A stretch of 64,000 nucleotides of DNA from Bradyrhizobium sp. 186 (lineage in GTDB: Bacteria > Pseudomonadota > Alphaproteobacteria > Rhizobiales > Xanthobacteraceae). This document shows positions 35,701 through 44,618 of this stretch, piece by piece (position 1 is the stretch's first letter; every line of letters starts with the position of its first letter). Position numbers and translations under genes: made by a program. Location of the stretch: NCBI RefSeq assembly GCF_023101685.1, contig NZ_CP082164.1, positions 3,348,001 through 3,412,000 on the forward strand, read 5' to 3'. The notes beneath the pieces were generated by a model, which made no database searches, had not been told where the DNA came from, and saw only the letters and a program-made list of their open reading frames with translations.

Positions 35701-36984
35701 ATGGGAGTTCGGTTCAAGGCTACGCATGTCGTGCTGGCGATGCTCTGCGCGATGTATTTCATCACCTATGTCGACCGGGTGAACATCGGCACGGCGGCGA
35801 GCGAGATCCAGAAGGAGCTCAGTCTCAGCAATACCCAGCTTGGCCTGGTCTTCTCCGCCTTCGCCTATCCCTATCTGCTGTTCCAGGTGATCGGCGGCTG
35901 GGTCGGCGATCATTTCGGGCCGCGCAAGACGCTGTTCTGGTGCGGCATGATCTGGGCTGCGGCAACCATCATGACCGGCTTCGTGCACGGTCTTGCCGCG
36001 CTGTTCATCGCGCGCTTCGCGCTCGGCTTCGGTGAGGGCGCGACCTTTCCGACCGCGACGCGTGCGATGCAATACTGGACTCCCGCGAACCGGCGCGGCT
36101 TTGCGCAAGGGCTGACGCATTCGTTCGCCCGGCTCGGCAATGCGGTGACGCCGCCGGTGGTCGCGCTTCTGATCCTCTGGCTGACCTGGCGCGGCACGTT
36201 CGTCGTACTGGGCCTCGTGAGCCTCGTCTGGGGCGTCATCTGGGTCTGGTATTTCCGCAACGAGCCGAAGGAGCATGCCTCCATCACGGAAGCCGAGCTC
36301 GCGGCGCTGCCGACACGCCCCGCCGGCGAACGGCCGCGCGTGCCGTGGGGCCCGCTGTTCGGCCGCATGTGGCCGGTGACGCTCACCTATTTCTGCTACG
36401 GCTGGAGCCTGTGGCTCTACCTCAACTGGCTGCCGCTGTTCTTCAAGAACAACTACAATCTCGATATCAAGAATTCGGCGCTGTTCGCCTCGGGCGTCTT
36501 CTTCGCCGGCGTGGTCGGCGATAGTGTCGGCGGCGTGCTGTCGGATCGCATTCTCGACCGCACCGGCAACATCCGCCTGGCGCGGCTCAGCGTGACCGTT
36601 GCGGGATTTGCGGGGGCACTCTTGTCCTTGCTCCCGATCCTGTTCGTCCACGACATCACCGTTGTCGCGCTCTGCCTGTCCGCGGGCTTCTTCTGTGCCG
36701 AGCTGGTGATCGGGCCGATGTGGTCGATCCCGATGGACATTGCTCCGAAATACTCCGGCACGGCTTCGGGACTCATGAACACGGGGTCGGCATTCGCAGC
36801 GATCGTCTCTCCGCTGGTCGCGGGCTTCGTGATCGATGCGACCGGCAATTGGTACCTGCCGTTCCTGATGTCTATGGGGCTGCTGTTGCTCGGCGGTTTT
36901 TCCGCCTTCCTGATGCACCCTGAGCGTCCCTTCGAGGACGTCGATGGGCGGGTGCCGTCCGGAAAGGTGGTGGCCGCGGAGTAG
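35701..36984 (+). CDS. MFS transporter, anion:cation symporter (ACS/GudP-like) family
   Basis: A 427-residue, 12-helix secondary transporter for organic anions. N-terminal TYVDRVNIGTAASEIQKEL and the loop GGWVGDHFGPRKTLFWCG (with the MFS G-x-x-x-D-R/K pattern) are typical of the group that carries hexuronates, galactonate, tartrate and related acids. ATG 35701 is used because a strong ggaggggtggag precedes it; GTG 35695 would lie inside that site. It sits between two aminotransferase paralogues and probably imports the acid they or the oxidase use. Confidence 0.88.
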   Translation: MGVRFKATHVVLAMLCAMYFITYVDRVNIGTAASEIQKELSLSNTQLGLVFSAFAYPYLLFQVIGGWVGDHFGPRKTLFWCGMIWAAATIMTGFVHGLAALFIARFALGFGEGATFPTATRAMQYWTPANRRGFAQGLTHSFARLGNAVTPPVVALLILWLTWRGTFVVLGLVSLVWGVIWVWYFRNEPKEHASITEAELAALPTRPAGERPRVPWGPLFGRMWPVTLTYFCYGWSLWLYLNWLPLFFKNNYNLDIKNSALFASGVFFAGVVGDSVGGVLSDRILDRTGNIRLARLSVTVAGFAGALLSLLPILFVHDITVVALCLSAGFFCAELVIGPMWSIPMDIAPKYSGTASGLMNTGSAFAAIVSPLVAGFVIDATGNWYLPFLMSMGLLLLGGFSAFLMHPERPFEDVDGRVPSGKVVAAE

Positions 36985-37104
36985 CGGGCGGCGTCCGGAC
37001 TGAGGTCCTATGCATGGGAGGCGCCTTAAGGAGAGGGGACAAGCCGGTCAAATGGTGCTATTCGGCGGCTCACCAAAATCAAGGCAAGACCGGGAAGGAC
37101 GCCT

Positions 37105-38304
37105 ATGACCGTGCATACTGGAAGGCATTTTCTCCAGATTCCAGGCCCGACCAACGTGCCCGACCGGGTGTTGCGGGCGATGGACATGCCGACGCTGGAC
37201 CATCGCGGTCCGGAGTTCGCCGTGCTCGGTTTTGCGGTGCTGGCGTCGATGCAGCGGGTGTTCCGCACCAAGCAGCCCGTAATCATCTTTCCCTCGTCCG
37301 GTACCGGCGCATGGGAAGCGGCGATGGTCAACGTGCTTGCGCCCGGCGACAAGGTGTTGATGTGCGAGACCGGTCAGTTCGCCATCCTGTGGCGCGGCAT
37401 TGCCGACAAGTTCAAGATCGACGTCGACTTCGTTCCGAGCGACTGGCGTCATGGCGCTGATCTCGCCGAGATCGAGCAACGCCTGGTCGCCGACAAGCAG
37501 CACAAGATCAAGGCGGTGTGCGTCGTGCACAACGAGACCTCGACCGGCTGCGTGACGGCGCCGCTGGAGGTGCGCAAGCTGCTCGACCGCGTCAAGCATC
37601 CGGCGCTGTTGATGGTCGACACCATCTCCGGCCTCGGCTCGATGGAATACGAACACGATGGCTGGGGCATCGACGTCTCGGTCGCGGGCTCGCAGAAGGG
37701 CCTGATGCTGCCGCCGGGCCTCGGCTTCAACGCCGTCTCGGAGAAGGCGCTCGCCGTTGCGAAGGCCAATCCGGGGATGCGCTCCTATTGGGACTGGCAG
37801 GAGGTCATTACCTTCAACAAGCTCGGCACCTTTCCCTATACGCCTGCAACCAACCTGCTCTTCGGCCTGCGTGAAGCGGTGAAGATGCTTGAGGAGGAGG
37901 GGCTCGAGAACGTCTGGACCCGCCATAAACGCCACAGCGCGGCAACGCGCGCGGCGGTCAAGGTCTGGGGTCTCGAGACGCAGTGCGCCGATCCTGCCGC
38001 GCATTCGCCGGCGCTGACCGGCGTGCGCGTGCCGGAAGGCCACGACGCCGACACCTTCCGCAAGGTGGTGCTGGAGAACTTCGACATGTCGCTCGGCACC
38101 GGCCTGAACAAGGTCAAGGGCAAGGTGTTCCGCATCGGCCATATCGGCCATTTCAATGATCTGATGCTGATGGGCACGCTCGCCGGCGTCGAGATGGGCC
38201 TCGATCTTGCAAAGATCCCGCACCGGAGCGGTGGCGTGTTGGCGGCCATGGATGTCCTGAAGGGACGCGACGTGGTGCCGATGGCCAAGGCTCAGGTGGC
38301 CTAA
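37105..38304 (+). CDS. Class V aminotransferase, serine/alanine-glyoxylate type (copy 2)
   Basis: A 399-residue paralogue of the enzyme at 34442 with the same start pattern (GRHFLQIPGPTNVPDRVLRA), PLP lysine in AGSQKGLMLPPG and FPSSGTGAWEAA. Divergence is spread over the whole length, including the active-site approach (SWDWQEVITFNK region versus FDWEEMLKPNA), so the two copies may use different amino donors or acceptors. Followed 41 bases later by a crotonase gene. Confidence 0.9.
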   Translation: MTVHTGRHFLQIPGPTNVPDRVLRAMDMPTLDHRGPEFAVLGFAVLASMQRVFRTKQPVIIFPSSGTGAWEAAMVNVLAPGDKVLMCETGQFAILWRGIADKFKIDVDFVPSDWRHGADLAEIEQRLVADKQHKIKAVCVVHNETSTGCVTAPLEVRKLLDRVKHPALLMVDTISGLGSMEYEHDGWGIDVSVAGSQKGLMLPPGLGFNAVSEKALAVAKANPGMRSYWDWQEVITFNKLGTFPYTPATNLLFGLREAVKMLEEEGLENVWTRHKRHSAATRAAVKVWGLETQCADPAAHSPALTGVRVPEGHDADTFRKVVLENFDMSLGTGLNKVKGKVFRIGHIGHFNDLMLMGTLAGVEMGLDLAKIPHRSGGVLAAMDVLKGRDVVPMAKAQVA

Positions 38305-38345
38305 AGGCTCAGCTGGCCTGAACTAACGTAGAAAGTGAGCGCGCG

Positions 38346-39143
38346 ATGAACGCACCGACGACGACCAACGAAGACCTGCTCTACTCTGTCACGGACGGCA
38401 TCGCGCGGATCACCTTCAACCGCCCGCAGGCGCGCAACGCGCTGACCTTCGCCATGTACGAGCGCATGGCGGAGATCTGTCAGGAGATCAACGCCGACCG
38501 CTCGATCAAGGCGTTGATCCTGACCGGAGCCGGCGACAAGGCGTTCGCCTCCGGCACCGATATCTCGCAATTCCGCGCCTTCAAAACCGCTCAAGACGCG
38601 CTCGACTACGAGGCGCGGATCGACCGCGTGCTCGGCACGCTGGAGCAGTGCCGCGTGCCCGTGATCGCGGCGATCGCCGGTGCCTGCACCGGCGGCGGCG
38701 CCGGAATTGCGGCCTGCTGCGACCTCCGGATCGGCACCGAAACCACCCGCATCGGTTTCCCGATCGCGCGCACGCTCGGCAACTGCCTGTCGATGTCGAA
38801 CATCAGCCGCGTCGTCTCGCTGGTCGGTCCGGCCCGCACCAAGGACCTGATCTTCAAGGCGCGCTTGGTCGAGGCGCCGGAGGCCCTGGCGCTCGGCCTG
38901 CTCAACGAGGTAGTGCCCGACGTCGAGACGCTGCAGCGCCGCGCCGATGAGACCGCGAAACTGGTCGCGAGCCATGCCCCGCTCACCCTCGAAGCCACCA
39001 AGGAAGCGGTGCGCCGCATCCGCCGCACGCTGTCGCGCGAGGAAGGTGAGGATCTGATCCTGAAAGCCTATATGAGCGAAGATTTTCGCGAGGGCATGGA
39101 CGCTTTCCTCAACAAGCGCACACCAAACTGGAAGGGCAAGTAG
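38346..39143 (+). CDS. Enoyl-CoA hydratase/isomerase (crotonase) family protein without the usual catalytic glutamates
   Basis: A 265-residue crotonase-fold protein. The CoA and oxyanion-hole elements are present (FASGTDISQF, and CTGGGAGIAACCDLRIG). The position of the first hydratase glutamate (normally GGGCELA) is occupied by Gly in GGGAGIA, and the second (normally near FGQPE) reads IGFPIARTLGN with no acid. It may thus be a hydrolase, isomerase or lyase of the superfamily, not a true hydratase. It follows the second aminotransferase in the same direction. Confidence 0.85.
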   Translation: MNAPTTTNEDLLYSVTDGIARITFNRPQARNALTFAMYERMAEICQEINADRSIKALILTGAGDKAFASGTDISQFRAFKTAQDALDYEARIDRVLGTLEQCRVPVIAAIAGACTGGGAGIAACCDLRIGTETTRIGFPIARTLGNCLSMSNISRVVSLVGPARTKDLIFKARLVEAPEALALGLLNEVVPDVETLQRRADETAKLVASHAPLTLEATKEAVRRIRRTLSREEGEDLILKAYMSEDFREGMDAFLNKRTPNWKGK

Positions 39144-39414
39144 CGCGGCTTAAGTCCTGTGCGGTGCGTAGGCAACCGCATGTGTCGGTGCGATCGCCCG
39201 ACTCGGCAGACATAGATTCTCGCCCTCGGCGATGTTGCTCGGCCTTGTACGCTGCAGCGGCTCGCGTTTTTTCAGTCCGCCGCGCTTGCAATCGATCTCA
39301 TTCCAAAGTCATAAGCGGGGCGGCGCCGGGCGGCTTGAACTGGCCGGCGTTCGCCCGCACAATGCAATTCGGCTTGCTTCGCGAATTGCCAATCCGAACA
39401 AGAACATAGGGAAG

Positions 39415-40407
39415 ATGCGCGTGGGACATGGAATGAAGGCCGCAATTGCGCTGGCAGCCGCGCTTTGCGCCGCGCCGGCCTCTGCCGGCTGGGAGCCGAC
39501 AAAACCCGTCGAGATCGTGGTGGCGGCAGGCGCGGGCGGTGCCTCCGACCAGATGGCGCGGATGATGCAGGCCGCGATCCAGAAGAACAATCTGATGAAG
39601 CAGCCGATGGTGGTCTCGCTCAAGGGCGGCGCTTCGGGCGCGGAAGCGCTGATGTACATGAAATCCAGCGAGGGCGACCCGAACAAGGTGCTGATCGCCT
39701 ACTCGCTGATCTACATGTTGCCGCTGTCGGCGAAGATCCCGTTCAACTGGCGCGAACTGACCCCGGTCTCGGTGGTCGCGCTCGACCAGTTCGTGCTGTG
39801 GGACAACAGCGCCGGCCCCAAGACGGTGAAGGAATTCGTCGAGGCCGCGAAGGCCGCGAGCTCGCCGTTCAAGATGGGCGGCACCGGCTCCAAGCGAGAG
39901 GATCATGTGCTGACCGTGTTCCTCGAGCAGAAGACCGGCGCGAAATTCTCCTATCTGCCCTACAAGTCCGGCGGCGAGGCCGCGACCCAGCTCGTCGGCA
40001 ACCACACCGAATCCAACGTCAACAATCCGAGCGAAAATCTCGAGGTCTGGCGCGCGGGGCAGGTGCGTCCGCTCTGCGTGTTCGACAAGGAGCGCATCTC
40101 CTACACCAGCAAGGTGACGGACACGCAGTCCTGGGCCGACATCCCGACCTGCAAGGAGGAGGGCGTCGACGTCCAATATCTGATGTTGCGCGCGATGTTC
40201 CTGCCCGGCAAGGTCACGGCTGAGCAGCAGGCGTTCTATGTCGAGCTGTTCCACAAGGTGACGCAGACCGCGGAATACAAGGACTACATGGAGAAGCAGG
40301 CGTTGAAACCGATCTTCCTCACCGGCAAGGACATGGTGCAATTCCTCGAGGAGGACGATGCGATCAACAAGGCGCTGATGACGGAAGCCGGATTCGTCGC
40401 GAAGTAA
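39415..40407 (+). CDS. Tripartite tricarboxylate transporter substrate-binding protein (TctC family)
   Basis: A 330-residue Bug/TctC receptor counted from ATG 39415, preceded by agggaag. Signal peptide core AAIALAAALCAAPASA is followed by mature GWEPTKPVEIVVAAGAGG, the opening strand of the family. It captures a carboxylated solute in the periplasm and works with the TctB and TctA membrane proteins encoded downstream. A 271-base leader (39144-39414) separates it from the crotonase gene and presumably holds its promoter; nothing else is recognised there. Confidence 0.9.
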   Translation: MRVGHGMKAAIALAAALCAAPASAGWEPTKPVEIVVAAGAGGASDQMARMMQAAIQKNNLMKQPMVVSLKGGASGAEALMYMKSSEGDPNKVLIAYSLIYMLPLSAKIPFNWRELTPVSVVALDQFVLWDNSAGPKTVKEFVEAAKAASSPFKMGGTGSKREDHVLTVFLEQKTGAKFSYLPYKSGGEAATQLVGNHTESNVNNPSENLEVWRAGQVRPLCVFDKERISYTSKVTDTQSWADIPTCKEEGVDVQYLMLRAMFLPGKVTAEQQAFYVELFHKVTQTAEYKDYMEKQALKPIFLTGKDMVQFLEEDDAINKALMTEAGFVAK

Positions 40408-40431
40408 GGTGTTCTACTCCCTCGCCACGTT

Positions 40432-40528
40432 CTTGCGGGGAGAGGGTTGGGGCGAGGGCTCTCTCCGCGAGTCCAATCCTCGCCGTCCCCGCGGAGCCTC
40501 CCTCTCACCCCAACCCTCTCCCCGCAAG
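40432..40528. repeat. Dispersed GC-rich inverted-repeat element
   Basis: Two 21-base arms are perfect reverse complements: cttgcggggagagggttgggg (40432-40452) is matched by 40508-40528, with a 55-base loop. A smaller stem cccgc-aa-gcggg lies at 40521-40532. Sequences of this kind, ending in the ...ccctctccccgcaagcgg... theme, are scattered in many copies through Bradyrhizobium and Rhodopseudomonas genomes. It lies between tctC and tctB and could form an mRNA hairpin that favours higher expression of the binding protein. Confidence 0.8.
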
Positions 40529-40569
40529 CGGGAGAGGGGGAACTAAACCCAGTCCGTCCCTAACAGCTC

Positions 40570-41112
40570 ATGTCCCAAACCGATCTTGAAATCGTCGTCG
40601 ACGATCCGACCGCGCCTGAACAGGACTCGCCTTCCGTCGTCAGCTCCGGCACGGTCGAGATCGTCGTCTGCCTCCTGTTGCTCGCGCTGGCCGTAACGCT
40701 CGGCTATGACAATTGGCGCACCGGCATCTCCTGGGATTCGACCGGGCCCGAGCCCGGCTACTTCCCGTTCTATCTCTCGATCATCCTCGGCGGCGGCAGC
40801 CTCTACGGCCTGATTACAGCGCTTGTTGCGCGCCGCGTGGCGTCCGAAACCTTCGTCACGCGCGCGCAAGCTCGCCGTGTGATGGCGGTGTTCGTGCCGA
40901 CGCTCTCGTTCTGCCTGGTGACGCAGTTCCTCGGCCTCTATGTCGCGAGCTTCTTCCTGATCGCCGGCTTCATGCGGCTGGTCGGCAAGATCGCGCTGTG
41001 GAAGTCGCTGCTCACCGCCTTGCTTTTCACGGCGATCATGTTCGTCACCTTCGACATCGCCTTCGACGTCATCATGCCGAAGGGGCCGCTGGAAGCGGCC
41101 TTCGGCTACTAG
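40570..41112 (+). CDS. Tripartite tricarboxylate transporter small membrane subunit (TctB family)
   Basis: A 180-residue membrane protein with four to five hydrophobic helices and the family segment GPEPGYFPFYLSIILGGGSL. It is the small partner of TctA. The reading frame begins 163 bases after tctC, beyond the palindromic repeat, and the TctA gene follows 11 bases later. Confidence 0.88.
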   Translation: MSQTDLEIVVDDPTAPEQDSPSVVSSGTVEIVVCLLLLALAVTLGYDNWRTGISWDSTGPEPGYFPFYLSIILGGGSLYGLITALVARRVASETFVTRAQARRVMAVFVPTLSFCLVTQFLGLYVASFFLIAGFMRLVGKIALWKSLLTALLFTAIMFVTFDIAFDVIMPKGPLEAAFGY

Positions 41113-41123
41113 GGCGGGTTGCG

Positions 41124-42641
41124 ATGGAAGCGTTCGGCCTTTTGCTTCACGGCTTCGCCGTCCTGCTCACGTGGAAGACACTCGTCCTGATGATGGTCGG
41201 GCTGGTGCTCGGCATCTTCGTCGGTGTGCTCCCCGGCCTTGGCGGTCCCAACGGCGTGGCGATCCTGTTGCCGCTGACCTTCACGATGGATCCGACCTCG
41301 GCGATCGTGATGCTGTCCTGCATCTATTGGGGCGCGCTGTTCGGCGGCGCCATCACCTCGATCCTGTTCAATATTCCCGGCGAAGCCTGGTCGGTCGCGA
41401 CCACCTTCGACGGCTATCCGATGGCGCAGCAGGGCAGGGCGGCGGAAGCGCTGACCGCGGCGTTCACGTCCTCCTTCATCGGCTCGCTGGTCGCGGTGCT
41501 CCTGATCACCTTCCTGGCGCCGATGATCTCGTCCTTTGCGCTGAAGTTCGGCCCGCCCGAGTTCTTCGCGGTCTATCTCCTGACGTTCTGCTCCTTCGTC
41601 GGCCTTGGGCGCGAAGCCAAGCACAAGACGGTGATCTCGATGTCGCTGGGGTTGCTACTCGCGGGAGTCGGGATGGACACGGTGTCGGGCCAGCTGCGCA
41701 TGACCTTCGGCTCGGCGGAGCTTTTGCGCGGCATCAACTTCCTCGTTGCCGTCATCGGCCTGTTCGGCATCAGCGAGATCCTGCTGACGATGGAGGAGCG
41801 GCTGGCGCTGCGCGGCCACGCGGCGAGCATCTCGCTCCGTGTCGTGCTGAGCGTGTGGAAGGACCTGCCGAAATACTGGGTGACGCTGCTGCGCTCCTCC
41901 TTCATCGGCTGCTGGCTCGGCATCACCCCGGGCGGCGCCATCGCGGCGTCCTTCATGGGCTACAACCTCGCAAAACGTTTCGCCAAGGACCCCGAGAGTT
42001 TCGGCAAGGGCCGCATCGAGGGCGTGTTTGCGCCGGAAACGGCGGCGCACGCCTCCGGCACCGCGGCGCTGCTGCCGATGTTGGCGCTCGGCATTCCCGG
42101 CTCCGGCACCGCCGCGATCCTGCTCGGCGGGTTGATGGTGTGGGGGCTCAATCCCGGTCCGCTGCTGTTCGTCGAGCACAAGGATTTCGTCTGGGGCCTG
42201 ATCGCCTCGATGTATCTCGGCAACGTCGTCGGCCTCGTGCTGGTGTTGACGACGGTGCCGATCTTCGCCTCGATCCTGCGCGTGCCATTTGCAGCGGTGG
42301 CGCCGATGATCGTGGTGTCCTGCGCGATCGGCGCCTATGCGATCCAGAATGCGATGTTCGACGTCTGGCTGATGCTGGGTTTTGGCGTCGTCGGCTACGT
42401 CTTCAAGAAGATCGGCATTCCCTTGGCGCCGTTCACGCTGGCGCTCGTGCTCGGCAACCGCGCCGAGGATGCCTTCCGCCTGTCGATGATCGGCTCCGGC
42501 GGCGACCTCAAGGTGTTCTGGTCGAACGGCTTGGTCGGCTCGATCACGACCCTGGCCATTCTGCTGCTTTTCTGGCCGGTGATCGACGGGCTGTTGAGTC
42601 GCGTCGGATGGATGCAGCGGGCGAAACCGGCGCCGCGCTAG
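41124..42641 (+). CDS. Tripartite tricarboxylate transporter large membrane subunit (TctA family)
   Basis: A 505-residue permease with about 11-12 helices and TctA hallmarks GVLPGLGGPNGVAILLPLTF, GITPGGAIAASFMGYN and LGIPGSGTAAILLGGLM (shown as separate short motifs). ATG 41124 begins the homologous part; the much longer open frame from 40713 is antiparallel to no gene but overlaps tctB and is not family sequence. It provides the sodium- or proton-coupled channel for the solute bound by the TctC protein. Confidence 0.9.
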   Translation: MEAFGLLLHGFAVLLTWKTLVLMMVGLVLGIFVGVLPGLGGPNGVAILLPLTFTMDPTSAIVMLSCIYWGALFGGAITSILFNIPGEAWSVATTFDGYPMAQQGRAAEALTAAFTSSFIGSLVAVLLITFLAPMISSFALKFGPPEFFAVYLLTFCSFVGLGREAKHKTVISMSLGLLLAGVGMDTVSGQLRMTFGSAELLRGINFLVAVIGLFGISEILLTMEERLALRGHAASISLRVVLSVWKDLPKYWVTLLRSSFIGCWLGITPGGAIAASFMGYNLAKRFAKDPESFGKGRIEGVFAPETAAHASGTAALLPMLALGIPGSGTAAILLGGLMVWGLNPGPLLFVEHKDFVWGLIASMYLGNVVGLVLVLTTVPIFASILRVPFAAVAPMIVVSCAIGAYAIQNAMFDVWLMLGFGVVGYVFKKIGIPLAPFTLALVLGNRAEDAFRLSMIGSGGDLKVFWSNGLVGSITTLAILLLFWPVIDGLLSRVGWMQRAKPAPR

Positions 42642-42806
42642 GCGATTAGAATAATGTCTTCTGAATCAAATATATAGCCCGCTGCCAGTATTCCGATCCC
42701 GCGCCACCTTGGGACCCGATTGTTTCCGAATGTTGCTATTGCGGCAGAGCCTCTACGTGTGACGGGGCGTATGTTTTGATCACAAAATTGTGCGGAGGGA
42801 ATTTCC

Positions 42807-43207
42807 ATGAAGCGGATTGTGATTGGAATGACGGCGGCGATGTCGCTGTTCGCGACGGGCGCACTGGCTGCAGACTTGGCGGCGAGGCCCTAAAGGCTCC
42901 GGTTATGGTCGATCCGGTGTGGAGCTGGACCGGCTTCTAAGTCGGCGCCAATGGTGGCTATAGCTGGGGCCGCTCGTGGACCGACGTCTCCTACTACAAC
43001 ACCGCAACTGGTGCCGGTGTCGAAGGCAAGATCACCCAGAACGCGAGCGCCAAGCTCGAATATCTCTACATGGATCTCGGACGCTTCTCGTCCGGTTCGT
43101 TCACGCTCGCGCCGGCCTCGACGATCGGCGCCAACGTTTCGTCGCGCTTCACCGACCACATCCTGCGCGCCGGCATCAACTAACAGTTCGGTGGCCCCAG
43201 GTACTAA
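42807..43207 (+). pseudogene. Decayed Omp25/31-type outer-membrane porin gene
   Basis: ATG 42807, preceded by gcggaggg, encodes a signal peptide and MKRIVIGMTAAMSLFATGAL-AADLAARP, then stops at TAA. Further pieces of the same porin type follow: VWSWTGF-stop-VGANGGYSWG, then, after an internal deletion of roughly 100 residues, AKLEYLYMDLGRF and the C-terminal GIN-stop-QFGGPRY with final TAA at 43205-43207. A 4-base deletion fits the first lesion, and the second and third stops replace conserved tyrosines (TAC to TAA). A terminator-like hairpin follows. Confidence 0.8.
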
Positions 43208-43232
43208 AATCGGCTGAGGCGTCGAACAAGAA

Positions 43233-43268
43233 GCAAAGCCCGGTCCTGCGCCGGGCTTTGCCGTTTTG
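43233..43268 (+). terminator. Rho-independent terminator-like hairpin after the porin pseudogene
   Basis: The arms gcaaagcccgg and ccgggctttgc pair over 11 bases around a short loop (tcctgcg region) and are followed by cgtttt. The structure is 25 bases past the porin stop and 30 bases before the stop of the convergent CoA-transferase gene, so it can serve both. Confidence 0.7.
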
Positions 43269-43294
43269 CGCCATCGTGCCGGGGCGCGAGGGGC

Positions 43295-44488
43295 TCAAAC
43301 CACCTTGGCGTTCCTGAGCCCGGCGAGCTCGTCCGCGCTGAAGCCGAACTCGGTGAGTACCTCGTCGGTCTGCTCGCCGAATTCCGGCGGCCGCGCCACC
43401 ATCTTGCTCGGCGTGCGCGACAGCGTGACGGGCTGGCCGACCAGGCGGATGCGGCGGTCCTCTTCATTCGGCACGTCCTGCGCGATGCCGAGATGGCGGA
43501 CCTGCGCGTCCTCGAACATCCGGTCGATGGCGTAGATCGGCCCGCATGGCACGCCGGCCTCGTTGAGCTCGCTGACCCAGGTCTCGGTCGACTTCGTCAA
43601 GGTGCGCTTCTCGATCTCGGCGTTGAGCGCATCGCGATTTTTGGAGCGGGCGGGTGCGGTCGCATAATCGGGATGGCTGTAGAGCTCCGGCGCGCCGATC
43701 GCCTGCGCACAGCGCTCCCAGATCCGCCCGCCGGTGGTGGCGATGTTGATGTAGCCGTCCGAGGTCTTGAACACGCCGGTCGGGATGCTGGTCGGGTGGT
43801 TGTTGCCGGCCTGCTTGGCGACCTCCTTCTCCATCAGCCAGCGCGCGGCCTGGAAGTCGAGCATGAAGATCTGCGCCTGGAGCAGCGAGGTCTGCACCCA
43901 CTGGCCTTTGCCGGAAACCTCGCGCTCGAGCAGCGCGGTGAGGATGCCCATGGCGCAGAACAGGCCCGCCGTGAGGTCGGCGACGGGAATGCCGACCCGC
44001 ATCGGGCCCTCGCCGGGCGCGCCGGTGATCGACATCAGCCCGCCCATGCCCTGCGCAATCTGATCGAAGCCCGGCCGCTTGTGATAGGGGCCGTCCTGGC
44101 CGAAGCCGGAGATGCTGCCATAGACGATGCGCGGATTGATCTCGCGCAGGCTTTCATAGTCGATGCCGAGCTTCTTCTTGACGTCGGGACGGAAGTTCTC
44201 GACCACGACGTCGGCCTTGGCGGCCAGCCGCTTGAAGACGTCGAGGCCTCTTTCGTCCTTCAGGTTGAGCGTCATCGCGCGCTTGTTGCGGTGCAAATTC
44301 TGGAAATCGGAGCCTTGCCGCGGTCCGCCCGGCTGCTCGCCGCCGCCATCCTCCAGGAGCGCGTCGATCTTGATCACGTTGGCGCCCCAGTCGGCGAGCT
44401 GCCGCACACAGGTGGGCCCGGACCGGACACGGGTCAGATCGAGCACGGTGAAGCGCGACAGGGCTTCCGAGGCATGCGGAAAGGGCAT
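43295..44488 (-). CDS. Class III CoA-transferase (CaiB/BaiF family)
   Basis: A 397-residue CoA-transferase counted from ATG 44488, which has ggag nine bases upstream; the frame could extend 12 residues to 44524. Family features are VLDLTRVRSGPTCVRQLADWGA, the CoA-binding FQNLHRNKRAMTLNLKD (split motifs) and the catalytic aspartate in VADLTAGLF. These enzymes move CoA between carboxylic acids (formyl/oxalate, carnitine, succinate/mesaconate). The acid used here is not evident. It is isolated and convergent with the Tct operon and porin relic. Confidence 0.88.
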   Translation of the reverse strand: MPFPHASEALSRFTVLDLTRVRSGPTCVRQLADWGANVIKIDALLEDGGGEQPGGPRQGSDFQNLHRNKRAMTLNLKDERGLDVFKRLAAKADVVVENFRPDVKKKLGIDYESLREINPRIVYGSISGFGQDGPYHKRPGFDQIAQGMGGLMSITGAPGEGPMRVGIPVADLTAGLFCAMGILTALLEREVSGKGQWVQTSLLQAQIFMLDFQAARWLMEKEVAKQAGNNHPTSIPTGVFKTSDGYINIATTGGRIWERCAQAIGAPELYSHPDYATAPARSKNRDALNAEIEKRTLTKSTETWVSELNEAGVPCGPIYAIDRMFEDAQVRHLGIAQDVPNEEDRRIRLVGQPVTLSRTPSKMVARPPEFGEQTDEVLTEFGFSADELAGLRNAKVV

Positions 44489-44618
44489 CTTGATAGGCTC
44501 CGGGACAGATTGCGTGCCTACCATAGGGCCGAAAGATCATGCGGCAAGTCTGGTCCGGCGCGGATGCCGCCTGTGAAAATGCAATGCCTGACGAGGGTTT
44601 GCTGCGATGCGCGAAGGA

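Noticed and set aside
34442..38304. The two glyoxylate aminotransferases as part of a beta-hydroxyaspartate cycle.
   Set aside because: No beta-hydroxyaspartate dehydratase, aldolase or iminosuccinate reductase of the ornithine-cyclodeaminase family is present nearby.
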